Assembly: GCA_017617445.1 (NCBI GenBank)
Contig: JAFZWE010000011.1
Location: 1-50,321, forward strand
DNA length: 50,321 bases
DNA from: Bacteroidales bacterium
Lineage (GTDB): Bacteria > Bacteroidota > Bacteroidia > Bacteroidales > WCHB1-69
Direction of reading: 5' to 3'
Shown: piece by piece, positions 7,176 to 16,600 of the stretch
How positions within the stretch are numbered: the first letter of the stretch is position 1
Layout of the letters: each line of letters begins with the position of its first letter
The notes under the pieces: model-generated
Seen by the model: the letters and a program-made list of their open reading frames with translations, nothing else
What the model was told of the DNA's origin: nothing
Database searches by the model: none
Program-made: the position numbers and the translations under genes

Positions 7176-8291
7176 ATGAAACAGGAAGAAGAAATTGGGA
7201 AACTTTTCCACGACAAACTGGCGGGATTTGAGCAGGCTCCGCCAGAAGGAATGTGGAACAGCATTCAAAACAACCCGGACTTAAAGAAATTCAACCGCAG
7301 CCGCCGGTTCCGCAAGACAGCCCTTCGCATGGCGCTTCCGGCCGTTGTCATTCTTATCACTGCCATCACCCTGTTTTTCACACTTTCACCGGAGTCGCCC
7401 CAAAAACCCGGTATCCAAACAAAGCCTGCTACCACTGTACAGAACACGCTTCCTGTTCAGCCGTCCACTCCCTCTGTCACCACCCCCGAACCGGTTTCCA
7501 CCCTTCCCTCCTCCTCCCCGTCCCCTGCCCACACTTCCTCTCTTCCTAACACAGAAAGTCAGAATACAGCTGCCGCCGAAACCTCCGACGCCACCATCAC
7601 TACCCACCCCACCCCCCTCCCCGTCACTCCAGACGAAACCCTCTCTTCTGATAACCACACCCAACCAGCGGTGACCACAAAAAATACTCCTCCCCAAAAA
7701 CAGGGTTTGTCCAGCGTGGCCACTGAAACCTCTCCCGTCACCACACAACACGCTAACCATTCCCCCTCCACCACCCTTCCTACAAACCATAAAACCGGGG
7801 AATTGCCCCTCCGCTTCAGCCACGACACCTCTGTCTGCCGCAATTCAAAAATCACCCTGTTTGTGGAGAATGCCGCAGAAATCCGTTGGAGCACAGGAAC
7901 CCAAATGCCCACTCTCGACCTTTATATCGAAGATCCCATCACCATTTCCGCAGATATCCATACCAAAGAGGATCTGGACACCACCATTTACATCACCATC
8001 AGCGTGTTTGACTGCGGTTTGTTCATTCCCAACGCCTTCACCCCGAATGGAGACGGTTTGAATGACGAATGGTTGGTCTCCGCCCCGATGGGCATCACCA
8101 ATTACGAGTGCGTGGTCTTTGACAAGATGAGCCGGCATCTGTTCCAGTCCAAAAACATCCATGTGGGTTGGAACGGCACCTCCTCCGATGGCAAACTGCT
8201 GCCCCCTGGCGCCTACTTTTATGTGATTACATACTTGGATGAGATGGGCAACAAGCATGTGGAAAAAGGCCAGGTGGTCATTGCCCGGTAA
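7176..8291 (+). CDS. Membrane protein with anti-sigma-like N-terminus, Pro/Thr linker and T9SS type B-like (CHU_C) C-terminal domain
   Basis: 371 residues from the ATG at 7176 (a GTG at 7161 overlaps the sigma gene). Residues 1-50 are cytoplasmic and contain EEEIGKLFHDKLAGFEQAPP and GMWNSI, a short helical motif common in Bacteroidota membrane proteins encoded next to ECF sigma factors. A transmembrane helix spans about 50-70; there is no cleavable signal peptide. Residues about 75-210 are a Thr/Pro/Ser linker. After a short Ig-like stretch, FIPNAFTPNGDGLNDEW to the C-terminus (about 283-371) is the gliding-motility-associated/CHU_C domain. I infer an anti-sigma or sigma-regulating sensor. 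A T9SS sorting domain on a membrane-anchored protein is odd. Confidence 0.75.
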   Translation: MKQEEEIGKLFHDKLAGFEQAPPEGMWNSIQNNPDLKKFNRSRRFRKTALRMALPAVVILITAITLFFTLSPESPQKPGIQTKPATTVQNTLPVQPSTPSVTTPEPVSTLPSSSPSPAHTSSLPNTESQNTAAAETSDATITTHPTPLPVTPDETLSSDNHTQPAVTTKNTPPQKQGLSSVATETSPVTTQHANHSPSTTLPTNHKTGELPLRFSHDTSVCRNSKITLFVENAAEIRWSTGTQMPTLDLYIEDPITISADIHTKEDLDTTIYITISVFDCGLFIPNAFTPNGDGLNDEWLVSAPMGITNYECVVFDKMSRHLFQSKNIHVGWNGTSSDGKLLPPGAYFYVITYLDEMGNKHVEKGQVVIAR

Positions 8292-8385
8292 CTTCACACA
8301 TCTGCATTTCCTGTCTGTGGAAGCCGTATGCTGTGCAAATTGTAAAAAAAGCACACAGAAGTGACGGTTATCTCGGATTTTCCTG

Positions 8386-8393
8386 TAACTTTG
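8386..8393 (+). promoter_or_regulatory. Putative -7 box for the Cys/Met-metabolism gene
   Basis: TAACTTTG followed by CAGC matches TAnnTTTG and lies 58 bases before the ATG. No clear TTTG is at -33. Confidence 0.35.
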
Positions 8394-8451
8394 CAGCTCC
8401 TTTGATAATGATCAATAATTCAATATATCAATTAATTAAAAAATACAATCA

Positions 8452-9651
8452 ATGATGGAAAAATTTGATCCCGCAACCCAAATTCAAGCTATCGACCAAA
8501 AAGACATGAACCGTGGTGTAAACCCGGCCATTTGCGACAGCGCGACATTTATGTTCGAACAAGCCAAAACCATGACCGACACTTTCCATGGTGAGACCGA
8601 AGGCTACTACCTCTATTCCCGCCATTGGAATCCCAGCACCTTTGCCCTCTGCCAGGCCCTGGCTGCCATGGAAGGCACCGAATGCGCATGGGCTACCGGT
8701 TCCGGTATGGCCGCCATCACCGTCGCTTTGCTCCACGAAGTGAAAGCCGGCGACCATATCCTCTCCAGCATGACCACCTACGGTGGAACTTTCGCCTTCT
8801 TGAACAACTACATCAAGAAATTTGGCGTGGAAGTGGATTTCGTCAATATGCAAGATCTGGATGCCGTGAAAAAGGCTATCAAACCCAACACGAAAGTGCT
8901 GTACACGGAAACCATGAACAACCCGTTGCTCCGCATCGCCAACATTCCCGAGCTCTCAAAGATTGCTCACGCTGCTGGCGCCAAACTGTTGGTTGACAAC
9001 ACTTTCACCCCGATGATTTTCTCACCTTACCGTCTGGGCGCCGATGTGGTGATTTACAGTATGACCAAATATGTGAACGGAATGAACGATTGTGTCGCTG
9101 GTGCCATCTGCGGTACAGCCGACTATATCAACTCGCTCATCAATGTGAACGACGGTACCGCCATGCTGCTGGGTCCCGTCCTTGACCCGATGCGTTCCTC
9201 CAGCATTCAGAAGAACCTGCACACCTTGCACATCCGCATGAAAAAACACAGCGAGAATGCCATGTATCTGGCCAAACGCTTCAAAGAAACCGGCATCAAG
9301 TACAACTACCCCGGACTTCCCGAGCATGTGGATCACGAGCTGTTCAAATCCATGATGAATGAAGAGTACGGTTTCGGCGGTATGATTTCCATCGACATGG
9401 GTACGGCTGACCGTGCCAGCGCCATCATGGAAGAGATGCAGCGTCTGGGCGTGGGTTACCTCGCAGTGAGCCTCGGTTACTTCAAGACTTTGTTCAGCAA
9501 CTCCGGGAAATCCACCTCTTCTGAGGTTCCGGAAGACATCCAGAAAGAGATGGGCATGAGCGAAGGCCTCATCCGTTTCTCTGTCGGTTTGGACAACGAT
9601 CCGGAAAGAACCTTCCAATTGATTAAAAAAGCCATTGAAGCTACAAAATAA
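8452..9651 (+). CDS. Cys/Met metabolism PLP-dependent enzyme (methionine gamma-lyase/cystathionine gamma-lyase-like)
   Basis: 399 residues, normal for the family. Motifs: YYLYSRHWNPS (cofactor phosphate contact from the neighbouring subunit), GSGMAAIT, ETMNNPLLRIANI, VDNTFTPMIFSP, and SMTKYVNG with the PLP-binding Lys206. The family splits C-S bonds of methionine, cystathionine or homocysteine. The position corresponding to the methionine gamma-lyase active-site Cys appears to be Gly in TTYGGTFAF, and the usual G-H after the PLP lysine reads NGMND, so the exact substrate is uncertain. The gene is monocistronic: a TAnnTTTG box lies upstream and a strong hairpin terminator downstream. Confidence 0.85.
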   Translation: MMEKFDPATQIQAIDQKDMNRGVNPAICDSATFMFEQAKTMTDTFHGETEGYYLYSRHWNPSTFALCQALAAMEGTECAWATGSGMAAITVALLHEVKAGDHILSSMTTYGGTFAFLNNYIKKFGVEVDFVNMQDLDAVKKAIKPNTKVLYTETMNNPLLRIANIPELSKIAHAAGAKLLVDNTFTPMIFSPYRLGADVVIYSMTKYVNGMNDCVAGAICGTADYINSLINVNDGTAMLLGPVLDPMRSSSIQKNLHTLHIRMKKHSENAMYLAKRFKETGIKYNYPGLPEHVDHELFKSMMNEEYGFGGMISIDMGTADRASAIMEEMQRLGVGYLAVSLGYFKTLFSNSGKSTSSEVPEDIQKEMGMSEGLIRFSVGLDNDPERTFQLIKKAIEATK

Positions 9652-9674
9652 CTAATCCTCCATTGATGGGAAAA

Positions 9675-9714
9675 AGGCCGACTAAAGAGTGATTTTATGT
9701 CGGCCTCTTTTTTT
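9675..9714 (+). terminator. Rho-independent terminator after the PLP enzyme gene
   Basis: AGGCCGAC (9675-9682) pairs with GTCGGCCT (9699-9706) around a 16-base loop and is followed by CTTTTTTT. A run of A on the left side would let it also serve the convergent gene on the minus strand. Confidence 0.8.
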
Positions 9715-9719
9715 ATGCC

Positions 9720-10535
9720 TTAGGAGTGCAGCTTTTTCCAAATACGATGTACAAGAAAATTGGGGAGGGCATTGACCGTCGGTCCAAAAAGAGGGTTCAA
9801 TAAACCCGGGGTTACACACCGACGGCGATGGAACATCGCACGCAACGCTTTCCTTACCAATTTTTCTGGCGAATAAACCAGACCGAACTTTCCCGCAACT
9901 TTTAGAATGCGCACCAGCCCCGGAAGCACGTGATACAACCCCGTATCCACCGCACCCGGACATACTACCGTCACCCCCACCCCATAGGGCCTCATCTCAA
10001 AATAAAGAGATTTTGAGAAACTTCTTAAGTAGGATTTAGTCGCGGCATACATGGTGAGCCCGGGTACCGGCATCCCTGCTGCCACCGAGGAGACATTCAG
10101 TATGAAGCCTCTTCCCCGTAGTTTCATTTGGTTTCCGAACAAAAAACAGAGGCGAGTCGGTGTAACCATGTGAAGGTTCATCATCAAGTCCATGGGAGCT
10201 CTCATCTCCTCCTGCAACTCGCGGAAGAAGAAAATACCGGCATTGTTGATTAATATGTCAATTTCCAGCCCCATTTCCTGACAATAGCGAAATAGTTCAT
10301 CCGCCGCTTCTTCACGCGCCAAATCACAAAATTTGGGCCATACATTCACATGAAATTCCTGTTGTATGGATACTGCCAATTGTTGCAGCTCCAGCTCCTG
10401 GTTGCTCACCATCAGCACCTGGCATCCCGCCGCCGCCAACTCCCGAGCATACGCCAAACCCATACCAGAACTGGCTCCCGTCACCAAAGCTGTACACGGC
10501 AACGCAAAGTTTTTCGGTAAACAGTTTTTTTTCAT
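9720..10535 (-). CDS. Short-chain dehydrogenase/reductase
   Basis: 271 residues from the ATG at 10533-10535. NAD(P)-binding TGASSGMG, NNAG, catalytic Ser in NVSSVAAG, and YAATK (Tyr-x3-Lys) are all present, then CPGAVDTGLY. The C-terminal part (LVRKALRAMFHRRRCVTPG and following hydrophobic residues) resembles membrane-associated SDRs of the 3-ketoacyl/DHRS type that act on lipids. An upstream in-frame ATG at 10601 was rejected because the stretch between encodes the terminator of the preceding gene. Substrate unknown. Confidence 0.85.
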   Translation of the reverse strand: MKKNCLPKNFALPCTALVTGASSGMGLAYARELAAAGCQVLMVSNQELELQQLAVSIQQEFHVNVWPKFCDLAREEAADELFRYCQEMGLEIDILINNAGIFFFRELQEEMRAPMDLMMNLHMVTPTRLCFLFGNQMKLRGRGFILNVSSVAAGMPVPGLTMYAATKSYLRSFSKSLYFEMRPYGVGVTVVCPGAVDTGLYHVLPGLVRILKVAGKFGLVYSPEKLVRKALRAMFHRRRCVTPGLLNPLFGPTVNALPNFLVHRIWKKLHS

Positions 10536-10565
10536 ACCCCTTGACTCCTTTTCATTTGCTTTCTG

Positions 10566-10599
10566 AAAAAAATAAAAAAGGGGTGACTTGCGCCACCCC
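10566..10599 (-). terminator. Rho-independent terminator of the giant repeat-protein gene
   Basis: On the minus strand GGGGTGGC pairs with GTCACCCC (one G-T pair) around a GCAA tetraloop, followed by TTTTTTATTTTTT. It sits 21 bases after the stop of the 3571-codon gene and decides against starting the next SDR gene at 10601. Confidence 0.88.
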
Positions 10600-10620
10600 A
10601 TAATTAGTTATTATCTAATG

Positions 10621-13600
10621 TTATCTTTGAGAAATGCTGACCTTGTAGTTGGCCACCTTGGCTTCTGTCATGACTCTCACAACATAGATGCCATTGGCTG
10701 CATTCAAATTGATAACTGTAGGATTGCTTTGAGCATTGCCTCTGAAGATGACTCTACCATTCATATCGTAAACCTGAACCTCTTGGATTTGTGCATTGCC
10801 ATTGTTCACAACATAAATATCATTACCGTTGCTGTAAACTCTGACATCGCTGATGGTGAGATCCTGGATACCAGGATTGATAGAGGTAGTGTCACCCAAG
10901 GTCACAAAGGTCTGCTGTGAAGTCCAGTTGCTTTCTGCAGTATCGGTGATGCAAACAGATTTCACATTCCATACATAGCGAGTAGCCTCTTCAAGACCCG
11001 TCAGTGTGTAGAAGTTGTCAGTGATATTGGCAACCTCAGTGTAAACAGTGTCGCTGGCTTTCTTGTAACGGACAGTGTAGGAAGTCACATCCATGTCAGT
11101 CCAGTTCAAAGTAGCACCGTCCATAGTGATGTCATCAGCCCATGCATAGGTCGGGACAGGACAGGTAGCGGCAGTAAAGGTCACGCTGATGGTGTGCGGA
11201 GCCATCACATTGGAGAATGTGTAGGTGGTCACCGGAGTGGGAAGAACCACGCTGTCAACCATCACTTCTGCAATTGTATAATACTGATCCGGAGTGATGT
11301 AGTAAGTTACACTTGCACCATAAGAAACAGCAGTGTCACCCAGCGGGCTGATCGTACCATTAGCACCAGCTGTGGAAGTGATGATGAAGGTAGTATCTGC
11401 AATAGCATGGAAGGTCACGTCAATCGTATGATTTCCGTTCACATTTTCAAACAGGTAAGTGTTGGTGTCACCGATAGATTCACCGTCCACCATAACATCT
11501 TCAATTTCATAACCGTTGGCCGGAGTGATGATGTAGAGCTGTGAACCGCCGCATGCCACCAGAGTGGTACCGGCAGGAGAGATATAACCGCCTTCTGTAG
11601 CAGTAGCTACGATGGTATCCATTCTAACAACTGCTGTCACATTGATTACATGGTTAGCAGTGATGGTATCAAGTGTAATTGAATCAACAGCACCCATGCT
11701 TTCGCCATCCACGGTCACATCGCTGATTACATAGCAACTGTCAGCTGTGAAATTGAAGGTGAGAGATGAACCGAATTCAACCAATGTATCACCATCAAAC
11801 GGAGTGATAGTCACACCGGCGTTCGCATAAGCGGAAACCATGAAGGTATCAATACCGAAGTTGGCGATGATTTCATGGTCTTCATGGAGTGAAGCGAAGG
11901 TGTAGGTATTGATGACACCCATGTCAACGCTGTCAACCAAAACATTGATGATGTGATATCCTTCATTCGGAGTGATTTCGTATATCGGAGCAGCACCGCA
12001 ATCGAAGGTGTCGGTAGCAGTGATGGAACCGGCAGCGGGATCATTGACAGAAGCTGTAATGGTATAGGTCTTCATCGTGAAGGTAGCTTCAATGGTATGG
12101 TCAGCACTGATACTGTCAAACGTGATTGTAGTATCGCTCACTTCACAAGAGGTAGATGTACCATCAATCACAATCTCAGTAATGGTGTGACATTCGTCAG
12201 CTGTGATTTGATAAGCAACGGCCGTACCGCAGTTGTAAACACCCGTCTCGGTGATCACACCGCCGTCATTAGCTTCAGCTTCAACTGTGTAGGTCATCAC
12301 CTGGAAGTAAGCCTGAATCGTCATGTCACGCTGGATATCACTAATGGTCAAAGTATTGTTTGCAAAATTAGCACTGTCAAGGTAGGAAATACCATTCACA
12401 AGGAGTTCAGAAACCGTCTGGCAATCATTCGGAGTCAAAGTGTAGGTAACTGTTGAACCGAAGGCCACGGTGGTGTCGCCCATCGGAGTGATGGTACCAT
12501 AGTTGTAAGCTGTAGCATTCAAAGTGTAGTACACAGTGTCAAAGTTCACCTCAACGGTATAGTCTGCAGCAATATTGGAGATGGTATAAGAAGTCGGAGT
12601 TCCAATGTTATGACCATTGACAATCACACTGGTAATCTGGCTACCATCGGCAGGTGTGAAGGTGAAGTCAACCGTGGTATCACAATTGTAGGTGTAGGTG
12701 CCAGCGGTCGGAGTAACGATACCGCTACCATTCACAACCACTTGAACATCGTAGGTGTTGACAGCGAAGTTCACATCAATCGTGTGGTCTGAATCAACAT
12801 TGTTGAATGTATAGACATAGTAGTTGATATTGGTGTCGAATGTGGTATCCACTACGTTGTCCACCAAAATCTCGCTGATATGATAGCAACTGTTGGCCGT
12901 GATAGTGTAGGAAACGCTTTCGCCATAGTTGACGGTAGTGGTACCAGGCATCATAATCGTACCGTTGGTGACTTGACCTGCAGTGATATTATAGGTGTTG
13001 GTCTCGTAATTCACTACCAAAGTATGGTTAGCACTGATGGTGTCAAATAGATAAGGATAAGTAGTGCTGCCAGCAGTGAAATTAGCAGGAACTGTACCGT
13101 CAACCAAGACGCTTCCAATATGATATCCAGTATCCGCAATCATGGTATAGGTTACACTGGCTTCAAACTCTACGGTGGTGTCACCAGGAGTGGTGGCACC
13201 GTTACCGGTAGAAGTGACGTCGATAGTGTAAGTGTTACGTGCGAAATTCACGGTGAGAACTGTATCCTGAGAAGCCACAGTAACATTTCTGTAAGCAATC
13301 ACATCACTGTTATGGTTCAAGGTGTAGGTCACTCCACCGAGAGTGTGGTCTTGGATGTGCCAACCATCGGCAGCAGTCATGGTGTACTGGTAGAATGAAC
13401 CGCAGTCCACTGTGTCAGAGGTAACCGTACCTTCACCGTTGATCACTGTATCCATCACGTAGCGATAGATGGCGAAGTCAGCAGCAATGGTATGAGCTTC
13501 CTGAATATTTTCAAAAGTGTAAGTAGCTTCTGTAATATCATCCACAGCAATGTCTGCGCCATCCACAGTGATACTGTTGATGTAGTAGCAGTCTGCAGGT

Positions 13601-16600
13601 CTAATGGTATAGGTGAGGGTATCACCGTCAGCAACCACAGTGGTGCCCGCAGGTGTTACCGTACCGTTATCGCCTGCAGTGGCAACGATTTCATAGTGGT
13701 TCAAAGCGAAGGTGGCAATCAAGTGGTGATTTTCATGGAAATCAGTAATCGTTACTGTGTGGTGGAGAGAATCAACGCTCGGATCATAGGTAGCGTCATT
13801 GGCGCCATCAAGATTGACAGAAACGATATGATAACCGCGAGTAGCCTGGATATCATAAGTGTATGAACCATCTGTACAAGGAACTGCTGTAGCAGAAGTA
13901 ACTGTACCGAAGGTGGCATCCGGGCGAACCTCTGAGGTGAAATCATAAGTATATTCGGCGAAGAAGGCCTCAATTGTACGGTCGGAGGTTACGTTGGTGA
14001 AGTTGTAAACCACCGGAACTGTGTCATACACATAAGAGGTAGCAATGCCATCCACTACATAGTAGTCAATATAATAGCAAGGAACTTCAGAGGTGATTTC
14101 CACTGTGGTATCCTGACCCCACTGGATGTGGATCGGACCAGAAGTGATGTTGCCATGGTCATGAGCAATTGTAGTGATGTAGTAGTTGTTCAAATCAAAG
14201 GTAGCGCAGATGTTCGGGGTGTCAACCACATTGGTAACAATATAAGCATAGGTAACATCTGAATTGTCGCCCAGGGTCACAGGAGCATTGCCACCAGTGA
14301 TGGTTTCAATATGATAACCATTGGTGGTATTGGCATTAACCGTCACAGTTATATCCTGTCCGTATTCAACGGAATCCGGAACGGTCACCATTGAACCAAT
14401 AGCAGGATCAATGTCGCAAAGAACAACAGGATAAACGTTCTTAGCAAACACTACTCCAAGGATAGTATCGCAAGTAGCGGCAGCAACCGTGACATTCGCG
14501 GTAACGTCATTGTTGGTACCAAGAACAGTGGTGTTTCCACCGATAGTGTAAGATTCAATATGAGAGCCTGTACCAGCTGTAATAGTATAGGTGTAAGGAT
14601 CGTCGCAATTCACCGTAGCCGTTGTAACCGTACCATCGCCCGTGTGAGCTTCACCCATCAAATACTGATAGATAGCGAAGTTGGCTTCAAGGGTTTGGGC
14701 AGCGGTGATACTGTTGAATGTATAGGTCATACCGGTAATATTGTCAATTGTTGCGGTTTCGCCATTGACAAGCAACTCGCTGATGTAATAGCAATGGTCA
14801 GGAGTGATGGTATAAGTGACAGATTCACCATCTTCCAGAACAGTGTCACCAGGAGTGATGGTGCCGTGGTCTCCAGCGGTCACGTCAACCAAGTAATGGT
14901 TGATGGCGAAGGTGGCAATCACATGGTGATCTTCATGGAAGTCTGCGATAGTAACGGTATGCTGCAAAGAGTCAACCGTCGGATCGAAGGTAGCATCGTC
15001 GGTACCGTCCACATTGACAGAAACAATATGATAACCACGAGCAGCTTCAATATTGTAGGTATATGTACCTGTGGTACAACCTACGGCAGAATCACTGGAA
15101 ACAGTACCGAATGTGGGATCCGGCAACACTTGTGAAGTGAAGTCATAGGTATATTCTGCAAAGTAAGCTTCAATGAGATGGTCAGCATGGATATTACGGA
15201 AGGTGTAGCTGTACGGCATACTGTCATTCACAAACGAAGTAGCATTGCTATCAATAACAACACGATCAACATAATAGCAAGGAACATCCGAAGTAATTAC
15301 ATAAACCATACTGTCGCCCCAATTCACATGAGCCACAGTGTCAGGATCAATGTTGCCATTGTCATAAGCGATAGCCGTAATGGTGTAATTGTTCAAAGCA
15401 AATTCAGCGCAAACAGACGGAGTGTCAACCACGTTGGCAACAACATCAGTGAAGGTAACATCATCATTGTTACCAAATGCAGTAGTTGTACCATTCACTG
15501 TCACAGAAACAATGTGATAACCGTTGGCGGCATCTGCCGTAACAGTATAGGTGAAAGAACTGTCGTAAAGAACGGTAGCGGGATCAACCGTAACAGTACC
15601 ACCTACGATAGCATTGCCATCACAGATCTGGACTGTATAAGCATTGCTGGCGAAGATGACATCCAGAGTAGTATCGCTGGAAGCGGCCAACACATCCACG
15701 GTTGCGGTCACATCGTCATTGGTACCCAATGTCGTTGTGTTTCCACCGATAGTATAAGAAGCGATATGCCAGCCCTGTTCAGCAGTGATGGTGTAAGTAT
15801 AGTCCTCACCGCAGTTGACAGCACCATCGGTAACGGTACCTTCTCCTGTGTGGGTTTCAGCCATTTCATAAACAATAGTATCAAATGTAGCAATGATATC
15901 GCCGCTAGCGTTAGCATGCCAAGTGTAAGCATTGTTCTCTACGCTATCAACATATTCCACATCATTAATGGTGAAGGAAACCAGCTCTTGGCAAGCCTCC
16001 GGAGTGAATACGAAATTAAATACAGAGTCATAAATCACATTTGTGAAAACTCCCTCGGGAGAAACCACACCACCTTCATTGTAGGTGATATTGATATCGT
16101 AGTAATCAATTTCAAAGTTCACTCTCACCACATGGATTTCGTGAATATCATTGAACTCAATATCAAGAGAGTCAACATAGAGATCCGTGTATTCAGGAAC
16201 ATTCTCACCGTCAATCATTACCCAATTGACATGATAGCCTTCATTGGCAACAATGTGATAGATGAAGTTTCCGCCGCAGACAGCCTCGCCGGAGTTAATA
16301 GTACCATGGGAACCCATAGCAATACCTGTCATCGTGAACATGGAATCAGCGAAGACCACCTCAATGGTGTGTTCAGCAATTACATTGTTGAAAGTATAGC
16401 TCATGCCCGCTGCGTTGCTCACTGTAGCAGGAATATTGTCAATCAGAATAGAATCAATATATTTGCAGTCATTCGGAGCGATATGGAAGACAACCGTTGC
16501 GCCATATTCCCAATTCTGAGTCAGCGGGTTGACCTCACCAGCGGTTTCGTCAAAGATCACCGTGATCGGGAATTCATTATGTTTAAAGTAAACATAAACA

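Noticed and set aside
8394-8451. A SAM-type riboswitch before the Cys/Met enzyme gene
   Set aside because: The leader after the -7 box is under 60 bases and shows no conserved aptamer-like helices.
10536-10601. A longer N-terminus for the SDR gene starting at ATG 10601
   Set aside because: These codons are made of the GCAA-loop terminator of the giant gene; the ATG at 10535 leads straight into the normal SDR start.
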